Source of the DNA: Planctomycetota bacterium
GTDB lineage: Bacteria > Planctomycetota > B15-G4 > JADJEK01
Direction of reading: 5' to 3'
Length of the DNA: 10,881 nucleotides
Assembly: GCA_016795255.1 (NCBI GenBank)
Contig: JAEUIB010000789.1
Span: 1 to 10,881 of the forward strand
The notes below the pieces were generated by a model. That model was given only the letters and a program-made list of their open reading frames with translations, searched no databases and was not told the origin of the DNA. Shown one piece after another: positions 8,501 through 10,881 of this stretch; within the stretch, counting starts at the first letter, position 1, and every line of letters begins with the position of its first letter. The position numbers and the translations under genes were made by a program.

Positions 8501-9067
8501 CATCGTCGCCGCCAGATTCCCGCGCGCCGTCAGAAGCTCGGGGTCGTCGGCGGGGACGGCTCGCTCGAGAACTTGAATCACTTTCTCCTGCAGGGACCGG
8601 GCGCCGGCGAGGTTGCCGCGCATGGCGAGCGTCCTTGCGAGACTCCCCCGCACGATCTGCAGGTCCGGATGGTCGTCGGACAGCGTCTTCGTCAGCACGT
8701 CGACGACGACGGTCTTCGCACGCTGCGCCGCATCGAGTTCTCCCGCGTCGTGAGCGATCTTCCCGAGCGCGGACAGCTCGTCGACCCGAATACGGCTCTC
8801 GCTTCCCGCGTCGTCCGCACGAGTCAACAGGTCGATCGCTTCGGTGGAATGCGTGCGGGCCGTCGCGAGATCGTGCGCGTCCAACGCCGCTTGCGCTGCT
8901 TCGCGGAGCGCTCGTGCCTTCTCGAGCACGGGGTCTTGTTCGACCTGCTCCGTCGTGGACTGCCGTCGAAGCGGTTCGGCTTGAGCGTCGGTGCAACCCG
9001 CGATACCGAGCACGAGCGCGACGATCGAACCCGCGGAACACGCCAGAGCCATCAACCTACTGCGCAT
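5591..9067 (-). CDS. TPR-repeat lipoprotein with C-terminal CHAT caspase-like protease domain
   Basis: This 1158-residue protein has three parts. Residues 1-25 are a lipoprotein signal (basic start, hydrophobic core, lipobox IAGC, lipid-anchored Cys25). The +2 residue is Thr, not Asp. After a helical lead-in (about 45-130) come nine gap-free 42-residue kinesin-light-chain-type TPRs (131-508) and a weaker tenth, then a helical middle (about 540-690). The C-terminal CHAT domain (about 800-1158) has the caspase-fold dyad His978 in HIATHG and Cys1062 in LSACDTNVG. It also has the SVITSLWKVRD block (1089-1099) and the family's WAGWVLTGEP-type ending. CHAT proteins are cysteine peptidases of the separase/caspase clan, usually with TPRs that sense a partner. 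Both catalytic residues are present, so activity is plausible; the substrate is unknown. The start at 9067 has GGGGG seven bases upstream. A later Met at residue 6 is possible but would drop the basic residues of the signal. It lies 81 bases after the thioredoxin-like gene on the same strand and may have its own promoter. Confidence 0.93.
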   Translation of the reverse strand: MRSRLMALACSAGSIVALVLGIAGCTDAQAEPLRRQSTTEQVEQDPVLEKARALREAAQAALDAHDLATARTHSTEAIDLLTRADDAGSESRIRVDELSALGKIAHDAGELDAAQRAKTVVVDVLTKTLSDDHPDLQIVRGSLARTLAMRGNLAGARSLQEKVIQVLERAVPADDPELLTARGNLAATMSLQGDLVGARALEEHVLERLSRSVSADDMRLQTARSNLAKTLFALRDYPRARALQEEVLAVLSRTLPDDSLRLQSARGSLARTLFRQGDLAGARGLQETVLRTLARQLPNDHPTLLAEQGSFAANLRAQGDLLGARALQEKVLAGLTKALHADHPALQTARSNLASTLKAMGDLSGARSLNEAALGVLTRQLPKDHPDLQLVRGNLAVTMLAQGDIAGARALSEGVLNVYSATLPDDHSSTQWARANLALARAAQGDFEGARLLQEKALEVFERTLPDGHPDRLNACARLAVTLGSQGEFSAARALLEDVLGTRERSLPHEHPEVQFVRRQLIHTIAGEVVKARHLGVELDPELVRRARDLAMDFVEGHREAMSNEVVVGSLREVEERSFASGDQVRVVLSCVRVGGILESSAEVMARAFVLGESARGAGLAAARLMRKAAGDVVGARLRTERQAAAEALAALGRSGTSSVEFEAARSRCDEATRALIAHAQGRQLVSSEFVGFDELQLAKRLDSRSCAVAYRRYTDRRVEVVAADEEGSPDRVRSVAGDRICAFVVHALDRDAPPNAKSTLSVIDLGPLEPIEIAVDDYRSSIGVGLDRGRSVAVDSIETVRRAGTALRALIFDPLLPAIGDARRLIVVLDDILHLVPIDALPDTAGEGVLGDRWRIEARASLTEMLDGSPHRRGGTLLALGGPAFNREPRSHGGNAMAVVEAASEHPTVVSGILRGGAFELGFQPLPYTADEVRGVGALFGEMVAEHPAIVLEKAEASRAALIELAPTAAFIHIATHGWYAPESIRSWVDDDPIDREFGLELRMSAEEKVRGMSPMLLCGLALAGANLPEDALGRAHGLITAEEIAALDLSNCELAVLSACDTNVGVRRAGQGVASLQRAFQMAGARSVITSLWKVRDEPTKDLMLDFYRRLWVDEKPKHQALREAKQSMRNAKDDEGRPLYSTRDWAGWVLTGEPD
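7544..8677 (-). repeat. Nine in-frame 126-base TPR-coding repeats
   Basis: Nine consecutive units, each exactly 42 codons, encode the TPR array of the CHAT lipoprotein (residues 131-508). The protein consensus is roughly DDHPxLQxARxNLAxTLxxQGDLxGARxLxExVLxxLxRxLP, with conserved Leu/Ala helix positions and the GDLxGAR turn. No unit is longer or shorter than another. The DNA copies differ at many positions between units, so the duplications are not recent. A degenerate unit precedes the array and a truncated one (starting HEHPEVQF) follows it. Confidence 0.92.
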
Positions 9068-9104
9068 GGAATTGCCCCCGACGGCGAGCGCCGATTCGCA
9101 GGCG

Positions 9105-9110
9105 ATTGTA
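9105..9110 (-). promoter_or_regulatory. Possible -10 element for the CHAT gene
   Basis: TACAAT on the minus strand matches five of six -10 consensus bases. It lies 37 bases before the CHAT start, in an otherwise GC-rich gap. No matching -35 is present at 16-18 bases. It supports, weakly, a separate promoter for the CHAT gene rather than pure read-through from the upstream pair. Confidence 0.3.
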
Positions 9111-9148
9111 CGGTCGAACCGCTACCGCGCGCCGAGGCGACTCCGCGT

Positions 9149-9694
9149 TCAGCCCCGCGCGTTCGCGATCGCTTCTTCGACCGCCGCGAGTTCCTGTGTG
9201 CCGCGCAGCGTCGCGACGATCTCGCCGTCGCGGCTCACCACGTACCAGATCGGCGTCACGTGCGACCACTCGGCGCCGTGGAACGCGTCGGCGAACGCCT
9301 TGTCGGCCATCAGCACCGGGTGTTCGAACTTCGAGCGCGCGAGCGTCGCCTGCGTGTCGGCCTCGGCGTAGCCCTGTAGGCGGTCGGTCATGATCGACCA
9401 CAGCACGACGTCGTTCGGGTCGAGCTTGCTCGCGAGGGCGCGGACCGCCGGCTTCTCGCGTTCGCAACTGCCGCAGAACGAGCGCAGGAAGTGCAGCACG
9501 GCGACCTTGCCGCGTAGTTCGTCCGACCGGAACGTCCGCCCGTCGGTCGACGTCAGCGTGAAGCTCGGGAGCTGGTGACCGACGTTGCGTTCGATCTTGC
9601 GATCGACCCACGCGCGCACGACCCACTTGCCCACCGGGTACGCCGCCGCGATCACGACGACGACGGCGGGCCAGATCCACGTGCGTCGGTTCAT
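9149..9694 (-). CDS. Membrane-anchored thioredoxin-fold protein (TlpA/redoxin type)
   Basis: This 181-residue protein has one N-terminal membrane anchor (about residues 7-23, preceded by Arg3-Arg4) and a periplasm-facing thioredoxin fold. The redoxin start LPSFTLTSTDGRTF (42-55) is typical of AhpC/TSA-TlpA-ResA proteins. The active-site motif is CGSC (Cys74 and Cys77) in LHFLRSFCGSCEREKP. The cis-proline segment is HVTPIWYVVSRDG (145-157, Pro148). Such proteins reduce or exchange disulfides in exported proteins or in cytochrome c and copper-site assembly; the client here is unknown. The ATG at 9694 is preceded by GGAG (five bases) and GGAGG (ten bases). It follows the AstE-like gene by 19 bases, which suggests one transcript. 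Both active-site cysteines are present, so it should be redox active. A peroxiredoxin is less likely because the CxxC pair is of thioredoxin type. Confidence 0.88.
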   Translation of the reverse strand: MNRRTWIWPAVVVVIAAAYPVGKWVVRAWVDRKIERNVGHQLPSFTLTSTDGRTFRSDELRGKVAVLHFLRSFCGSCEREKPAVRALASKLDPNDVVLWSIMTDRLQGYAEADTQATLARSKFEHPVLMADKAFADAFHGAEWSHVTPIWYVVSRDGEIVATLRGTQELAAVEEAIANARG

Positions 9695-9713
9695 CGGCTC
9701 TCCGCCTCCGTCT

Positions 9714-10874
9714 TCACTGACGACGGCGCACGAACAGCATGTGTCCGGCTTCGTGTCGGACCTTGCGATAGCCGAACAACCGGAACCACTGGTGCGGATA
9801 GAGGCGCGCGAGGCCGCGCTCGGACAGCGTCAACGCGTGAGCTCGCGTCGCGTGCGGCGCGACGCCGGGCAACCACGTCAGCATGCGGTCGACGCCGAGC
9901 TTGCGCAGGAACGCGGAGAAGCGCAGCCACGAGCGGCGAATCGTTTGGCCGAGGAAGAAGCCGTCGTCACCGAGCCCTTGATAGAGCGGCATCAGCAGCA
10001 CGCAGTCGTCGGGAGCTCGGATCGCGCCGTCGCGATCGCGCGCCAACTCTTCGCCGTGCGTGATCGTGTGGATGTTCTTGAACCCGGGCTTCATGACGAA
10101 CTGGCTGTCGGCGCGGATCGCGTGACGGTACGTCACTTCGATGACGCCGGGAGCGCCGCGCCCGGCGTCCTTCAGCACTCGCGCGCGCTCGCCGAGGTTC
10201 GGGATGCGCTCGCGCGACAACGCGCCGGTCGCTTCGAGCAGGATCCAGATCGCCGCTTCGTGCCGCGTCTGCGTCGCCGGATCGCGGTTCTGCCCGCCCT
10301 CGACGACGATCGCGGCGTGGCCGCGCTCGGTGACGAACTCGCACAGCGAGCCTTCGATCGACTCCTCGAGTCCGAGCAGCAGCGGGATCGGCAGCCACAG
10401 TGCGGCGCGGCGGTTCTTCAGCGTGTCGCCGCACACCGAGAACGGCAGTCCGGCGCTCGACGTCGAGTGCAGGTCGACGAGCATGAACTCCGTCGCGGAT
10501 TCCATCAGCGGTTCGATCAGCGTCAGCAGCTCGCGCTGCTCGCGCTGTTCCGCGGTGTCCTGCGACGGGTCCTGCGCGCGGACGCGCTCGATCTCGGCGG
10601 CGGCCCAGCGGCGGTTCAAGTCGTGCGTCAGGTAACGCTTGTCCTGCAGCAGCGCGCCGATGTTGCCGGTGAAGCCGGTGATCGAGCCGCGCAGCGGCGG
10701 CTTCGAGCGATGCAGTTCGGCGAGCACGGCGGTGATCGCGCCGACGCCGGCCGGCTCGTTGCCGTGCACGCCGCCGACGAACACGAGCGTCGGTCCGGGG
10801 AGACCGGCGCTGTAGCTGCCGAGTTGCCGCGAGAACCGCGGCGTCACCGATGCGTCGACCACCGTTCGACTCAC
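9714..10874 (-). CDS. Succinylglutamate desuccinylase/aspartoacylase-family zinc hydrolase
   Basis: This 386-residue protein of the AstE/AspA branch of the M14 carboxypeptidase clan would hydrolyse an N-acyl amino acid or similar amide using one zinc ion. Zinc ligands are His37 and Glu40 in GGVHGNEPAG and His136 in VDLHSTSSAG. The substrate-contacting DLNR is at 85-88. The likely catalytic glutamate is Glu192 in VVEGGQN. No signal peptide is seen, so it is probably cytoplasmic. About 60-90 C-terminal residues extend beyond the length of E. coli AstE and have no motif I trust. The start is uncertain: GTG at 10874 fits the family's length, but the frame is open to the window edge seven bases further, so the true start could lie outside. 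No arginine-succinyltransferase pathway gene is visible, so the substrate is not established. It probably heads an operon with the thioredoxin-like gene. Confidence 0.85.
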   Translation of the reverse strand: MSRTVVDASVTPRFSRQLGSYSAGLPGPTLVFVGGVHGNEPAGVGAITAVLAELHRSKPPLRGSITGFTGNIGALLQDKRYLTHDLNRRWAAAEIERVRAQDPSQDTAEQREQRELLTLIEPLMESATEFMLVDLHSTSSAGLPFSVCGDTLKNRRAALWLPIPLLLGLEESIEGSLCEFVTERGHAAIVVEGGQNRDPATQTRHEAAIWILLEATGALSRERIPNLGERARVLKDAGRGAPGVIEVTYRHAIRADSQFVMKPGFKNIHTITHGEELARDRDGAIRAPDDCVLLMPLYQGLGDDGFFLGQTIRRSWLRFSAFLRKLGVDRMLTWLPGVAPHATRAHALTLSERGLARLYPHQWFRLFGYRKVRHEAGHMLFVRRRQ

Positions 10875-10881
10875 GCTCGCG

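Noticed and set aside
5591..9067. A type III-E CRISPR (Craspase) or gasdermin defence context for the CHAT protein
   Set aside because: No CRISPR repeats, gRAMP effector or gasdermin-like gene is in the window, and the protein has a lipoprotein signal, unlike Craspase.
8027..9379. Long plus-strand open frames opposite the TPR array and the thioredoxin-like gene
   Set aside because: The apparent repeats in these frames mirror the 126-base TPR units on the coding strand. The Arg/Gln-rich product has no independent support.
9714..9755. An HEAGH sequence (residues 374-378 of the AstE-like protein) resembling a zinc-peptidase HExxH motif
   Set aside because: It lies eight residues from the C-terminus with no room for a third ligand or a fold, and the protein already has its own zinc site (His37, Glu40, His136). 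It is probably chance.
1..10881. tRNA, rRNA, insertion sequence, integrase or attachment sites
   Set aside because: None is visible. The genes are intact and closely packed, and no terminal inverted repeats or transposase fragments were recognised.

Overview
The window is a dense, GC-rich (hand-counted rows run about 58-77% GC) stretch of bacterial chromosome. It holds eight protein-coding genes and no RNA gene, insertion sequence, CRISPR array or phage gene that I can recognise. Two proteins carry lipobox signal peptides and one carries a twin-arginine signal, so the cell probably has an envelope with Sec/lipoprotein and Tat export. The gene mix is a non-phototrophic-looking CpcT/CpeT lipoprotein, a giant TPR-CHAT lipoprotein, an aspartoacylase-like enzyme and a vanadium haloperoxidase. 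This would suit an environmental Gram-negative such as a planctomycete or myxobacterium, but that is an impression and the sequence contains no taxonomic marker.

Left part (58-2831, minus strand): a small membrane protein (DUF1294) overlaps the DNA-repair glycosylase gene mutM by one base (TGATG). After 147 bases comes a cytoplasmic GMC-type flavin oxidoreductase. Middle (2878-5569, plus strand): a CpcT/CpeT-family lipoprotein diverges from the DUF1294 gene across a 46-base gap. It is followed by a Tat-exported vanadium-dependent haloperoxidase whose full set of vanadate and catalytic residues can be read. Right part (5591-10874, minus strand): an AstE/aspartoacylase-like zinc hydrolase and a membrane-anchored thioredoxin-fold protein lie 19 bases apart. 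After 81 bases comes a 1158-residue lipoprotein with nine consecutive 42-residue TPR repeats and a C-terminal CHAT (caspase-like) protease domain. Its 3' end converges on the haloperoxidase with 21 bases between the stop codons.

There is no obvious single pathway. A loose oxidant theme runs through the window (flavin oxidoreductase, peroxide-using haloperoxidase, oxidised-guanine glycosylase, thiol-redox protein), but the genes sit on different strands and the link is speculative. The item most worth a second look is the envelope-targeted TPR-CHAT protein, because the well-studied CHAT proteases act in the cytosol. The second is the CpcT/CpeT lipoprotein, which has no other phycobilin gene nearby. 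No stretch longer than 300 bases lacks a gene; the longest gap (1597-1743) shows nothing convincing.
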